The notes beneath the pieces are model-generated. The model did not search any database, was not told where the DNA came from, and worked only from the letters and a program-made list of their open reading frames with translations. Made by a program: the position numbers and the translations under genes. From Maribacter algarum (ex Zhang et al. 2020) (GTDB taxonomy: Bacteria > Bacteroidota > Bacteroidia > Flavobacteriales > Flavobacteriaceae): a stretch of DNA of 64,000 nucleotides. Below, piece by piece: positions 16,751 through 25,120 of this stretch; the first letter of the stretch is position 1, and each line of letters begins with the position of its first letter. The stretch covers positions 1,674,001 through 1,738,000 of the forward strand of contig NZ_VATY01000001.1 of the NCBI RefSeq assembly GCF_005885635.1. The letters are read 5' to 3'.

Positions 16751-16758
16751 TATCTTTG
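16751..16758 (+). promoter_or_regulatory. Bacteroidetes -7 box for recO
   Basis: TATCTTTG is a full TAnnTTTG match 20 bases upstream of the ATG at 16779. It supports that ATG against a longer reading from 16659, which would begin inside the gdhA terminator. Confidence 0.6.
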
Positions 16759-16778
16759 CCAAAAACCCAACCACCCGA

Positions 16779-17498
16779 ATGCAAGTCACTACTAAAGCCA
16801 TCATTCTTACTTCTTTGAAGTATGGGGATACTAGCCTAATCACTCGGGCTTTTACGGCTTCTGATGGCTTGAAATCCTATCTCCTAAAAGGCGTTTTAGC
16901 ATCCAAAAAGGGGAAACTCAAAACTGCCTATTTTCAACCTTTGACCCAATTGGAACTTGTAGCCAATCATAAGAATAAGGGGAATTTAGAAAGTATTCGA
17001 GAGGCAAAGGTCATTTACCATTACCAAACCTTGCATACAGATATTGCCAAAAGTGCAATGACCCAATTCTTGGCAGAAATGTTGAGTAATAGTATTCATG
17101 AAGAGGAGCGTAATCAAGGGCTTTTCGATTTTCTAGAAGCATCATTGCAATGGTTAGATGCGCACAACGAAATCTCAAACTTTCATCTTGGGTTTTTGAT
17201 AAACCTGACGCGATATTTAGGATTTTATCCTGATACAAATGCCTTAGATGCAAACTACTTTGACTTACTGGAAGGAGAGTTTACCAATACTCCCTCATTG
17301 AATCCAATTTTAACAGGAGAGAATCTTAATTTTTTTAAAACCGTTTTGGGCACAAATTTTGATGCCATACATACCATCAAAATGACGAAGACAAACCGAC
17401 AAGAACTTCTCAAATCCATTGTAATGTATTTTGAATTGCATCTACAGGGATTTCGAAAACCCAAGTCTCTTGCTATTTTAAATGAAGTTTTTAGCTAG
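16779..17498 (+). CDS. recO: DNA repair protein RecO
   Basis: This 239-residue protein is RecO, which helps RecR load RecA at single-stranded gaps. It starts with the usual OB-fold sequence, TKAIILTSLKYGDTSLITRAFTASDG, directly after the ATG; YLLKGVLASKKGK and YFQPLTQLEL follow as in the family, and the rest is helical. The zinc-finger cysteines of some RecO proteins are absent, as in many Bacteroidetes. The start is set by the promoter box at 16751-16758. Seven bases separate its stop from the next receptor gene start. Confidence 0.9.
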   Translation: MQVTTKAIILTSLKYGDTSLITRAFTASDGLKSYLLKGVLASKKGKLKTAYFQPLTQLELVANHKNKGNLESIREAKVIYHYQTLHTDIAKSAMTQFLAEMLSNSIHEEERNQGLFDFLEASLQWLDAHNEISNFHLGFLINLTRYLGFYPDTNALDANYFDLLEGEFTNTPSLNPILTGENLNFFKTVLGTNFDAIHTIKMTKTNRQELLKSIVMYFELHLQGFRKPKSLAILNEVFS

Positions 17499-17505
17499 GG
17501 TGATT

Positions 17506-19920
17506 ATGACGACAAGGATATTTTTCTTGCTCTTTCTATTAGGTCTACAGTTGATTTCTGCACAAGAAATTTCTGTGCTTGACCAAGATTCCCGTGAGCC
17601 TATTCTCAACGTTGCTGTATTTAATTTGGATAAATCGAAAACAGTGGTTTCAGATTTTGATGGCAAATGTGATTTATCCATTTTTGACCGAAATGAACGT
17701 ATTACCTTTCAGCATATAAGCTACGAAATTCGGAAGTCTACTAAGGCCCAAATTCAGCGGCAAAAAAGGAAAATATATTTAACATTGAAGGCCGAACAAT
17801 TAGATGAAGTGATAATGTCGGTTTCCAAATGGGAGCAGCAGAAAAAGGATATTCCGAATAAAATTGCTTCTATTGACGCAAGGGAAATAGCTTTTACCAA
17901 TCCGCAAACTTCTGCGGATTTACTTCAAAATAGCGGCAAGGTTTTCGTTCAAAAAAGTCAACTAGGTGGAGGAAGCCCAATGATACGAGGCTTTGCTACA
18001 AACCGACTTTTACTTTCTGTAGATGGAATTCGTATGAATAATGCCATTTTTAGGGGAGGGAATATCCAAAACGTAATTTCAATTGACCCATATACCATAA
18101 AAAACACCGAAGTCATTTTCGGACCGGGTTCGGTTATTTATGGAAGTGATGCTATTGGTGGGGTAATGAACTTTTATACCAAAAAGGCGGAGTTCACAAC
18201 TTCTGACAGTCTCGCTTTTTCTGGAAATGCAAACTATAGATTTGCCTCAGCAAATACTGAAAACACTTTGCATTTCGATTTTAATGTCGGAAAGAGAAAA
18301 TGGGCATTTTTTACAAGTGCATCTTATAATAATTTCAGCGATTTGAAAATGGGACAAGATGGTCCAGATACTTATTTGCGAAATACCTACGTCACCCAAA
18401 GAAATGGACAAGATGAATTAGTTGTAAATAACACTCCCGAAAAACAAATTTCAACGGGATACAATCAAATTAATCTTCTGCAAAAAATCGCCTACAAACC
18501 CAATAATAACTGGCGTTATGATTTGGGGTTGCATTTTTCCGAAACATCAGATTATTCAAGGTACGACAGATTGATACGTCCAAATACCGATAATACAGGT
18601 CTGCTTTCAGCTGAATGGTTTTATGGCCCGCAGAAATGGTTCATGAGTAAGCTCCAAATTAATAAAAAAGGCAAGGGCTTGTTTTATGATGGTTTAAAAA
18701 TCACGGCAGCCTACCAAAGATTTGAAGAAAGTAGAAATAACAGAGATTTTCAAGACCTTATTCGCAATAGAACAAAAGAAAATGTCGATGCCATTTCAGC
18801 AAACATAGATTTTGAAAACAAACGTATTGGTGATTTAAGACTGTATTACGGAACAGAATACATTTTCAATAGAGTAGGCTCAAAAGGAAACCAACAAAAT
18901 ATAGAAACCAATATCATTTCAAACGCAGCTTCCAGGTATCCCGATGGAGCCACCTGGCAAACTGTTGCAGGTTATATAAAAGCTGAATACAAAGCCAAAC
19001 CGAATTTCACATTATTATCGGGCCTTCGATACAGTCATGTTTGGATTGATGCGGTTTTTGATAAAACCTTCTTTCCGTTTCCTTTTGATGATGCAAAACT
19101 GGACAATGGCGCACTAACCGGAAGCATTGGTTTAAGTTGGTTTCCAAAAGCGGATTTGCAAATCACATGGAACGGCTCTACAGCCTTTCGGTCTCCGAAT
19201 ATAGATGATGTAGGTAAAGTATTTGATTCAGAGCCTGGTTCAGTGGTAGTGCCGAACCCTGATTTAGAACCTGAATATGCCTACAATACAGAACTCGGTA
19301 TACAAAAGAATTTTGCGGATAAAGTAGTATTGAAAGGCGCCACCTTTTATACCTATTTGGTAGATGCCTTAGTACGTAGGGATTTTCAATTCAATGGTCA
19401 ATCACAGATTGAATATTACGGTGAACTAAGTAATGTACAGGCGGTGCAAAATGCTGCAAAGGCATACGTATATGGGTTCGAGCTAGGTCTAGAAGCCTTT
19501 TTGACCGATAACTTGTCAATCACTTCAAACCTAACGATTACCAAGGGGATCGAAGAAGAAGCTGATGGAACGGATTCTCCGGGAAGACACGTTTCTCCAA
19601 CATTTGGAGATTTTCATATAGTATGGAAAAATCAAAAACTTAAGGTAGATGCCTTCCTAAACTATAATGGAAAAATTGATTTTGAGGACTTAGCTCCCTC
19701 AGAAATAAGCAAAGCCTATATTTACGCAGTTGATACGAATGGAAATCCCTATTCTCCTTCATGGCATACTTTGAATCTGCGTTCGCAATATGCTATTTCC
19801 AATGCTTTAAAAGCAACATTAAGCCTTGAAAATATTACCAATCAAAGATATCGCTCGTATTCGTCAGGGATTGCGGCACCAGGTATAAATCTTGTTTTAG
19901 GCTTGGGATATCGGTTTTAG
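17506..19920 (+). CDS. TonB-dependent outer-membrane receptor, heme/hemoglobin type
   Basis: This 804-residue receptor begins with a signal peptide (IFFLLFLLGLQLISAQ) and a carboxypeptidase-regulatory-like domain to about residue 95. The plug follows with GGGSPMIRGFATNRLLLSVDGIRMNN, PYTIKNTEVIFGPGSVIYGSDAIGGVMNFYT (split here by my reading), a pattern of the heme/hemoglobin receptor group, and the barrel ends in aromatic GLGYRF. It probably imports a heme-like iron source with TonB energy. The ATG at 17506 is preferred to one at 17482 that overlaps recO and lengthens the signal peptide. No HmuY-like partner is adjacent, so the ligand is inference. Confidence 0.88.
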   Translation: MTTRIFFLLFLLGLQLISAQEISVLDQDSREPILNVAVFNLDKSKTVVSDFDGKCDLSIFDRNERITFQHISYEIRKSTKAQIQRQKRKIYLTLKAEQLDEVIMSVSKWEQQKKDIPNKIASIDAREIAFTNPQTSADLLQNSGKVFVQKSQLGGGSPMIRGFATNRLLLSVDGIRMNNAIFRGGNIQNVISIDPYTIKNTEVIFGPGSVIYGSDAIGGVMNFYTKKAEFTTSDSLAFSGNANYRFASANTENTLHFDFNVGKRKWAFFTSASYNNFSDLKMGQDGPDTYLRNTYVTQRNGQDELVVNNTPEKQISTGYNQINLLQKIAYKPNNNWRYDLGLHFSETSDYSRYDRLIRPNTDNTGLLSAEWFYGPQKWFMSKLQINKKGKGLFYDGLKITAAYQRFEESRNNRDFQDLIRNRTKENVDAISANIDFENKRIGDLRLYYGTEYIFNRVGSKGNQQNIETNIISNAASRYPDGATWQTVAGYIKAEYKAKPNFTLLSGLRYSHVWIDAVFDKTFFPFPFDDAKLDNGALTGSIGLSWFPKADLQITWNGSTAFRSPNIDDVGKVFDSEPGSVVVPNPDLEPEYAYNTELGIQKNFADKVVLKGATFYTYLVDALVRRDFQFNGQSQIEYYGELSNVQAVQNAAKAYVYGFELGLEAFLTDNLSITSNLTITKGIEEEADGTDSPGRHVSPTFGDFHIVWKNQKLKVDAFLNYNGKIDFEDLAPSEISKAYIYAVDTNGNPYSPSWHTLNLRSQYAISNALKATLSLENITNQRYRSYSSGIAAPGINLVLGLGYRF

Positions 19921-19922
19921 TC

Positions 19923-19950
19923 AAAAAAAACCCTGATGTAAACATCAGGG
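19923..19950 (-). terminator. intrinsic terminator between convergent genes
   Basis: CCCTGATG and CATCAGGG form an 8-bp stem around TAAA. On the minus strand it is followed by a run of eight T, making a strong terminator for the repeat lipoprotein; on the plus strand the A/T tail is weaker but may stop the receptor transcript. Confidence 0.8.
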
Positions 19951-19974
19951 CTATTTATTTTAGCAAGAAGATAA

Positions 19975-20382
19975 TTAGTTTTTCACCTTATCCTTTACCT
20001 CCTTAGCAGCGTCTTTTGCTTTATCGGCAGCATCATTGGCCGCATCCTTAACGTCCCCAGCAGCATCTTTTACTTTGTCGGCAGCGTCTGAGCCAGCTTC
20101 TTTAACAGCATCAACAGCATCAGAACCAGCCTCTTTCGCAGAGTCTACTGCGTCACCGGCAGCATCAACAGCATCAGAACCGGCCTCTTTCGCAGAGTCT
20201 ACTGCATCACCAGCAGCATCCATTGCGTCTTCACCAGCTTCCTTAACGGCATCACCTGCATCTTCAGCTGCATCGGCAGCTGCTTCGGTAGCGTCTTTTG
20301 CCTTGTCAGCTGCTTCTCTACATGATACAAATGACACACATAGTGCAAGTACCATAATTGAACTTAAAATTACTTTTTTCAT
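19975..20382 (-). CDS. Ala/Asp/Lys-rich repeat lipoprotein, LEA-like
   Basis: This 135-residue lipoprotein has a signal ending VSFVSC (Cys21) and then a low-complexity, charged, alanine-rich region to the C-terminus. The region is built from related units such as DKAKDAA, DAVDSAKEAGS and DKVKDAAGD, and it would form a long amphipathic helix like late-embryogenesis-abundant (LEA-like) proteins. Two consecutive 18-residue units are nearly identical and come from a 54-bp tandem duplication (20108-20215). A role in envelope stress or desiccation tolerance is an inference from composition. It has its own -7 box at 20415-20422 and a strong terminator. Confidence 0.85.
   Translation of the reverse strand: MKKVILSSIMVLALCVSFVSCREAADKAKDATEAAADAAEDAGDAVKEAGEDAMDAAGDAVDSAKEAGSDAVDAAGDAVDSAKEAGSDAVDAVKEAGSDAADKVKDAAGDVKDAANDAADKAKDAAKEVKDKVKN
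20108..20215 (-). repeat. 54-bp tandem repeat, two copies, inside the LEA-like lipoprotein gene
   Basis: Positions 20108-20161 and 20162-20215 are direct repeats differing at only a few third-codon positions. Each encodes 18 residues of the pattern GDAVDSAKEAGSDAVDAA. Copy number could vary between strains because the unit keeps frame. Confidence 0.85.
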
Positions 20383-20414
20383 GTTTTTTAGTTTTAGTGT
20401 TTTGTTTCTAACTG

Positions 20415-20422
20415 CAAAGATA
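20415..20422 (-). promoter_or_regulatory. Bacteroidetes -7 box for the LEA-like lipoprotein
   Basis: On the minus strand this reads TATCTTTG, a full TAnnTTTG match, 32 bases upstream of the ATG. A TTG lies 25 bases further upstream, slightly beyond the normal spacing. Confidence 0.55.
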
Positions 20423-20576
20423 TACGGATGCTTTCAGTATTTAGATGCAATTTGTTAACATTTTAAGGGAAGTAGTGAACAAATACCTTGATTTTAAGGA
20501 CTTTTTGCGGAATTGTTTTCTTTCTCTATTTCTACTGTTTAGTGTTTGTGATGCCAATTATATGAACCAAAATCCC

Positions 20577-20584
20577 TAATTTTG
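20577..20584 (+). promoter_or_regulatory. Bacteroidetes -7 box for ileS
   Basis: TAATTTTG is a full TAnnTTTG match 33 bases upstream of the ileS ATG. No T-box or other leader structure is seen in the short leader. Confidence 0.55.
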
Positions 20585-20617
20585 CAGCCTTAAAACGCAG
20601 TATCAGAAGCATTTCTT

Positions 20618-23600
20618 ATGAAGTTCGCAGAATATAAAGGATTGGATTTACCAAAAGTAGCAGAGGAGATTCTGGCCTACTGGAAGGAAAACCAGATTTT
20701 CGAAAAGAGTGTTTCCACTCGTGAAGCCAAACCGAACTACGTTTTTTATGAAGGACCACCATCAGCTAATGGAATGCCAGGTATTCACCATGTCATGGCG
20801 CGAACTATCAAAGATATCTTCCCACGGTACAAAACCATGAAAGGCTTTCAAGTAAAGCGAAAAGCAGGTTGGGATACTCACGGACTCCCAATCGAGCTTG
20901 GTGTTGAAAAAGAATTGGGTATTACCAAGGAAGATATCGGAAAGAAAATTTCTGTGGAAGAGTATAATGCAGCTTGTAAGAAGGCTGTAATGCGCTATAC
21001 TGATGTTTGGAATAGAATGACCGAACAGGTAGGCTATTGGGTAGATATGGATGACCCATACATTACGTACAAGTCCAAATACATGGAAACCGTTTGGTGG
21101 CTGCTGAAACAGATTTATGATAAGGGATTAATTTATAAGGGATATACCATTCAACCCTATTCTCCAAAAGCAGGGACTGGTCTAAGTTCACACGAATTAA
21201 ATCAGCCAGGAACCTATCAAGATGTTACCGATACTACGGTAACTGCACAATTCAAGGCAATCGAAAGTACACTGCCCGATTTCTTGCAAAATGAAGGAGA
21301 TGTATACTTCTTGGCATGGACGACTACGCCTTGGACGCTTCCATCGAATACGGCGCTGACCGTTGGGCCAAAGATTGATTATGTTTTAGTAGAAACCTAT
21401 AACCAATACACATTCAAACCAATGAATGTCGTTTTGGCCAAGAACTTGGTGACAAAACAGTTTGCAGGGAAGTTTAATGAGGTTGAAACAAAACCTGAAT
21501 TAATAAACTATAGATCTGGAGATAAAAAAATTCCTTTTTATGTCGTAAAAGAATTTAAGGGGAAGGACTTAGTCGGGATCAAGTACGAACAACTCATTGA
21601 CTATGCGAAACCTAATCAAAATCCTGAGAATGCTTTTCGTGTCATTTCTGGTGATTTCGTAACCACAGAAGATGGTACAGGAATTGTTCACACTGCGCCT
21701 ACTTTTGGCGCGGACGATGCCTTGGTGGCAAAACAAGCTGTTCCTGAGGTTCCGCCATTATTGGTTTTAGATGAAAATAAAAATCCAGTTCCCTTGGTAG
21801 ACTTACAAGGAAAGTTTAGGCCCGAACTAAAAGAATGGGGTGGAAAGTACGTCAAGAATGAATATTATGATGATGGAAAAGCACCTGAGCGTTCAATTGA
21901 TGTTGAGATCGCGATTAAACTAAAAGAAGAGAATAAAGCTTTTAAAGTTGAGAAGTATGTACACAGTTATCCTAACTGTTGGCGTACCGATAAGCCAATT
22001 TTATATTATCCTTTAGATTCTTGGTTCATTAAGATTTCCGATGTGAAAGATAAAATGTTTTCCTTGAACCAAACTATCAACTGGAAGCCCAAATCTACTG
22101 GTGAAGGTCGTTTTGGGAATTGGTTGGCAAATGCAAATGACTGGAATTTATCTCGCTCAAGATATTGGGGAATTCCACTTCCTATTTGGAGAACAGAGGA
22201 TGGAACGGAGGAAATGATGATTGGCTCTGTGGCTGAATTAAAGTCTGAAATGACGAAAGCACTAGAAGCCGGAGTCCTGGAAAAAGACATTTTTGAAGAT
22301 TTTGTGGTTGGCGATATGTCCGAAGAGAACTATGACAAAATCGATTTGCATAAAAATATAGTTGACCAAATCACACTTATTTCCCCCTCAGGAAAACCTA
22401 TGAAACGCGAAAGTGATTTGATTGATGTTTGGTTTGATAGTGGTTCAATGCCCTATGCACAGTGGCACTATCCGTTTGAAAATCAAGATTTGATTGATAG
22501 AGGAGAGACTTTTCCAGCGGATTTTATTGCGGAAGGAGTTGACCAAACTAGAGGATGGTTTTATACCCTGCACGCTATCGGCACTATGGTTTTTGATTCG
22601 GTTGCCTATAAAAATGTAGTTTCTAACGGACTTGTTTTAGACAAGGAAGGCAAGAAAATGTCAAAGCGTTTGGGTAATGCAGTCGACCCCTTTGAAACAA
22701 TGGATGCGCATGGAGCAGATGCTACGCGTTGGTACATGATTTCAAATGCAAACCCATGGGATAATCTAAAGTTTGATATCGATGGAATCGTTGAGGTAAA
22801 AAGAAAATTCTTCGGAACCCTTTATAATACCTATTCTTTCTTTTCGCTCTATGCCAATATTGACGAATTCAAATATACAGAGGCAGATGTAGCTTTAAGC
22901 GAACGCCCAGAAATAGACCGATGGATTCTATCTGAATTACATACCCTTGTCAAAAAAGTAGATGAGGCCTATGCAGATTATGAGCCCACTAGAGCAACAA
23001 GGGCCATTTCTGAATTTGTTCAGGAAAATCTGAGCAACTGGTACGTGCGTTTGTGCCGAAGACGTTTTTGGAAAGGTGACTACCAACAAGATAAAATATC
23101 CGCATATCAAACCTTGTATACTTGTTTGGAAACTGTGGCAAAACTTTCTGCACCAGTAGCTCCATTTTTTATGGATAGGCTATATAAAGATTTAACAAAT
23201 ACTACAGAAAAGGAAACTTTTGAAAGTGTACATTTGGCTAATTTTCCAGAGTATGATGACGCCATGGTTGATACCGAATTAGAAGGAAAGATGCAAAAGG
23301 CACAAACGATTTCTTCTTTGGTATTATCTATTCGTCAGAAAGAAAAAATCAAAGTACGACAACCGTTGCAGAAGATTATGATTCCGGTTTCAGATGATGA
23401 ACAAAAGCATGCGATAGAAGCAGTTGCAGATTTGATTAAGTCTGAGGTAAATGTAAAAGAGATTGAGCTATTAGATGATGCTTCTGGTATTTTGGTGAAG
23501 CAGATAAAGCCAAATTTCAAGGTTTTAGGTCCGAAGTATGGCAAGGAAATGAAGCAAATTGCGGCTGAAGTTTCGAAACTTGGGCAGGAGGACATCCAAA

Positions 23601-24016
23601 AAATCGAACAGGAGGGCGAAATAACCATCCAAATAGAAAATAATAGTATTAAATTACAGTTACAAGATGTAGAGATAAGCTCTCAAGACATCGAAGGATG
23701 GCTAGTTGCCTCCTCTGGTCCGCTTACGGTTGCATTAGATGTCACTATCAATGAAGCTCTAAGAAAAGAAGGTGTTGCGAGGGAATTGGTCAACCGAATT
23801 CAGAATATGAGAAAAGATTCTGGGTTTGAAGTAACTGATAAAATTGACATTAAAATATTAAAAGATGGATTTGTAGAACAAGCAGTTTCCGATAATTTGA
23901 ACTATATTAAAACGGAAACGCTTACTGCAGAACTAAATTTTGAAGAAAAACTAGATATAGGCACGGAAATTGCCTTTGATGAAGTGAATACGAAACTATT
24001 TATTACAAAACACTAG
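20618..24016 (+). CDS. ileS: isoleucyl-tRNA synthetase, IleRS2-like, with GXHH signature
   Basis: This 1132-residue class I synthetase charges tRNA-Ile. The N-terminal segment YEGPPSANGMPGIHH and the WDTHGLP motif (about 85-91) match the IleRS2 (eukaryote-like) type. The HXGH signature is replaced by Gly55-Ile56-His57-His58, that is GXHH. KMSKR is at 680-684. The CP1 editing domain contains AWTTTPWTLPSNTAL. The tail after about 950 fits the IleRS2 C-terminal domain. A DksA-like gene follows after 4 bases, and lspA is close by, as in the classical ileS-lspA neighbourhood. Confidence 0.97.
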   Translation: MKFAEYKGLDLPKVAEEILAYWKENQIFEKSVSTREAKPNYVFYEGPPSANGMPGIHHVMARTIKDIFPRYKTMKGFQVKRKAGWDTHGLPIELGVEKELGITKEDIGKKISVEEYNAACKKAVMRYTDVWNRMTEQVGYWVDMDDPYITYKSKYMETVWWLLKQIYDKGLIYKGYTIQPYSPKAGTGLSSHELNQPGTYQDVTDTTVTAQFKAIESTLPDFLQNEGDVYFLAWTTTPWTLPSNTALTVGPKIDYVLVETYNQYTFKPMNVVLAKNLVTKQFAGKFNEVETKPELINYRSGDKKIPFYVVKEFKGKDLVGIKYEQLIDYAKPNQNPENAFRVISGDFVTTEDGTGIVHTAPTFGADDALVAKQAVPEVPPLLVLDENKNPVPLVDLQGKFRPELKEWGGKYVKNEYYDDGKAPERSIDVEIAIKLKEENKAFKVEKYVHSYPNCWRTDKPILYYPLDSWFIKISDVKDKMFSLNQTINWKPKSTGEGRFGNWLANANDWNLSRSRYWGIPLPIWRTEDGTEEMMIGSVAELKSEMTKALEAGVLEKDIFEDFVVGDMSEENYDKIDLHKNIVDQITLISPSGKPMKRESDLIDVWFDSGSMPYAQWHYPFENQDLIDRGETFPADFIAEGVDQTRGWFYTLHAIGTMVFDSVAYKNVVSNGLVLDKEGKKMSKRLGNAVDPFETMDAHGADATRWYMISNANPWDNLKFDIDGIVEVKRKFFGTLYNTYSFFSLYANIDEFKYTEADVALSERPEIDRWILSELHTLVKKVDEAYADYEPTRATRAISEFVQENLSNWYVRLCRRRFWKGDYQQDKISAYQTLYTCLETVAKLSAPVAPFFMDRLYKDLTNTTEKETFESVHLANFPEYDDAMVDTELEGKMQKAQTISSLVLSIRQKEKIKVRQPLQKIMIPVSDDEQKHAIEAVADLIKSEVNVKEIELLDDASGILVKQIKPNFKVLGPKYGKEMKQIAAEVSKLGQEDIQKIEQEGEITIQIENNSIKLQLQDVEISSQDIEGWLVASSGPLTVALDVTINEALRKEGVARELVNRIQNMRKDSGFEVTDKIDIKILKDGFVEQAVSDNLNYIKTETLTAELNFEEKLDIGTEIAFDEVNTKLFITKH

Positions 24017-24020
24017 AAAA

Positions 24021-24404
24021 ATGGCACAAGATTTAAAAGTTAGATATGCCGACAAAGATTTGGCTGAGTTTAAAGAGCTCATAGAAGAAAAAATAGAAAA
24101 AGCAAAAAGTCATTTAGAACTGTTGAAAAGTGCATATATGAATGATGGTAATAACGGTACGGATGATACGTCGCCAACGTTCAAAGCTTTCGAAGAAGGT
24201 TCACAAACGATGAGTAAAGAGGCTAATACTCAGTTAGCAATTCGTCAAGAGAAATTTATTCGCGATTTGAAAAATGCCTTGTTACGTATCGAGAACAAAA
24301 CGTACGGAATTTGCCGTGTAACGGGAAAGCTCATTAATAAAGAACGTTTGAAGCTTGTTCCTCACGCTACCTTAAGTATTGAGGCAAAAAATATGCAGAA
24401 ATAA
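24021..24404 (+). CDS. TraR/DksA-family protein lacking the zinc-finger cysteines
   Basis: This 127-residue protein has the DksA layout: a coiled-coil hairpin (about 10-90) with acidic residues TDD at the tip (47-49), and a C-terminal zinc-finger-like region. The four ligand positions are Cys98, Thr101, Ser119 and Ala122, so only one cysteine remains and zinc binding is unlikely in the usual way. The family binds the RNA polymerase secondary channel and modulates transcription initiation with ppGpp. It starts 4 bases after ileS and is followed by an intrinsic terminator. Confidence 0.88.
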   Translation: MAQDLKVRYADKDLAEFKELIEEKIEKAKSHLELLKSAYMNDGNNGTDDTSPTFKAFEEGSQTMSKEANTQLAIRQEKFIRDLKNALLRIENKTYGICRVTGKLINKERLKLVPHATLSIEAKNMQK

Positions 24405-24426
24405 ACTATTGATTTATAATTTATGG

Positions 24427-24458
24427 GCCCACAAGATTTAAAAACTTGTGGGCTTTTT
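24427..24458 (+). terminator. intrinsic terminator after ileS-dksA-like
   Basis: GCCCACAAG and CTTGTGGGC make a 9-bp GC-rich stem around a nine-base loop, followed by TTTTT. It begins 22 bases after the DksA-like stop and ends 14 bases before the next start codon. Confidence 0.85.
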
Positions 24459-24472
24459 GTTTTAAGAATCTC

Positions 24473-25087
24473 GTGAAAGTATTTATAGTTTTATTTTTCA
24501 CCTTAAATTTTCTATCCGCCCAAAAGGTGGTTAGAAAATCAATTATAGATAGTGCTGTTTCTTCAATTCAAATAGATGTTTCCAACTGTTTCGAAGTAAA
24601 AATTGAAACGTTTGATACTCAAGCCATAGTTGTGGAAGCAAATATTGATGGAGAATATAGAAAAGACCTGGTACTTAATATGACTGAAGAGGGGACAACG
24701 GTTTTGGTAAGTGCAGGGTTTAGACCCAATTTCGAAAACCCCAACGATAAACTCAGTGCACACAAGGTAGTGTCAATCGCCCTGAATATTAAAATTCCTC
24801 AAAATATGAATGTTCGGGTTTTCGGCTCAAACTGTAATGTCAACGCAACTGGGTATTTTGAAAAACTAAAAATGACTTTGAACGATGGTGTTAGTCGTTT
24901 GTATAAAGTTGAAGGTTTGGCTGAAATAACTTCACAAAGTGGTGATATTTTTGTTGAAAGTAAGTCGGCTGAAATTCTTCCCCATAGCAAATATGGACAG
25001 GTGGATGAAAATCAAATTCCTTCAGGAGATAATAAGTATCTACTTAACTCCGTTACTGGAGACATCCGCTTCAAGAGAATCGAATAA
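24473..25087 (+). CDS. secreted DUF4097-like beta-rich protein
   Basis: This 204-residue protein starts at GTG 24473, which gives a compact signal peptide KVFIVLFFTLNFLSAQ; the longest reading starts at a TTG inside the terminator stem and is rejected. The mature part has repeated short beta motifs such as VEANIDGEYRK, LNIKIPQNMNVRVFGSNCNVNATGYFEKLKMTL and SQSGDIFVES, resembling the right-handed repeat of DUF4097 adhesin-like proteins. No catalytic residue is evident. It lies immediately behind a terminator and before lspA; how it is transcribed is unclear. Confidence 0.7.
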   Translation: MKVFIVLFFTLNFLSAQKVVRKSIIDSAVSSIQIDVSNCFEVKIETFDTQAIVVEANIDGEYRKDLVLNMTEEGTTVLVSAGFRPNFENPNDKLSAHKVVSIALNIKIPQNMNVRVFGSNCNVNATGYFEKLKMTLNDGVSRLYKVEGLAEITSQSGDIFVESKSAEILPHSKYGQVDENQIPSGDNKYLLNSVTGDIRFKRIE

Positions 25088-25093
25088 TATGTC

Positions 25094-25101
25094 TATTTTT
25101 G
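25094..25101 (+). promoter_or_regulatory. Bacteroidetes -7 box for lspA
   Basis: TATTTTTG matches TAnnTTTG. It begins seven bases after the preceding stop and ends 19 bases before the lspA ATG, so lspA can be transcribed on its own. Confidence 0.5.
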
Positions 25102-25120
25102 CCACAATTATAACTACGGA

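Noticed and set aside
20036-20458. 140-residue plus-strand Ala/Ser-rich ORF opposite the LEA-like lipoprotein
   Set aside because: It is the antisense reading of the GCN-rich repeat; the minus strand has a signal peptide, lipobox, -7 box and terminator.
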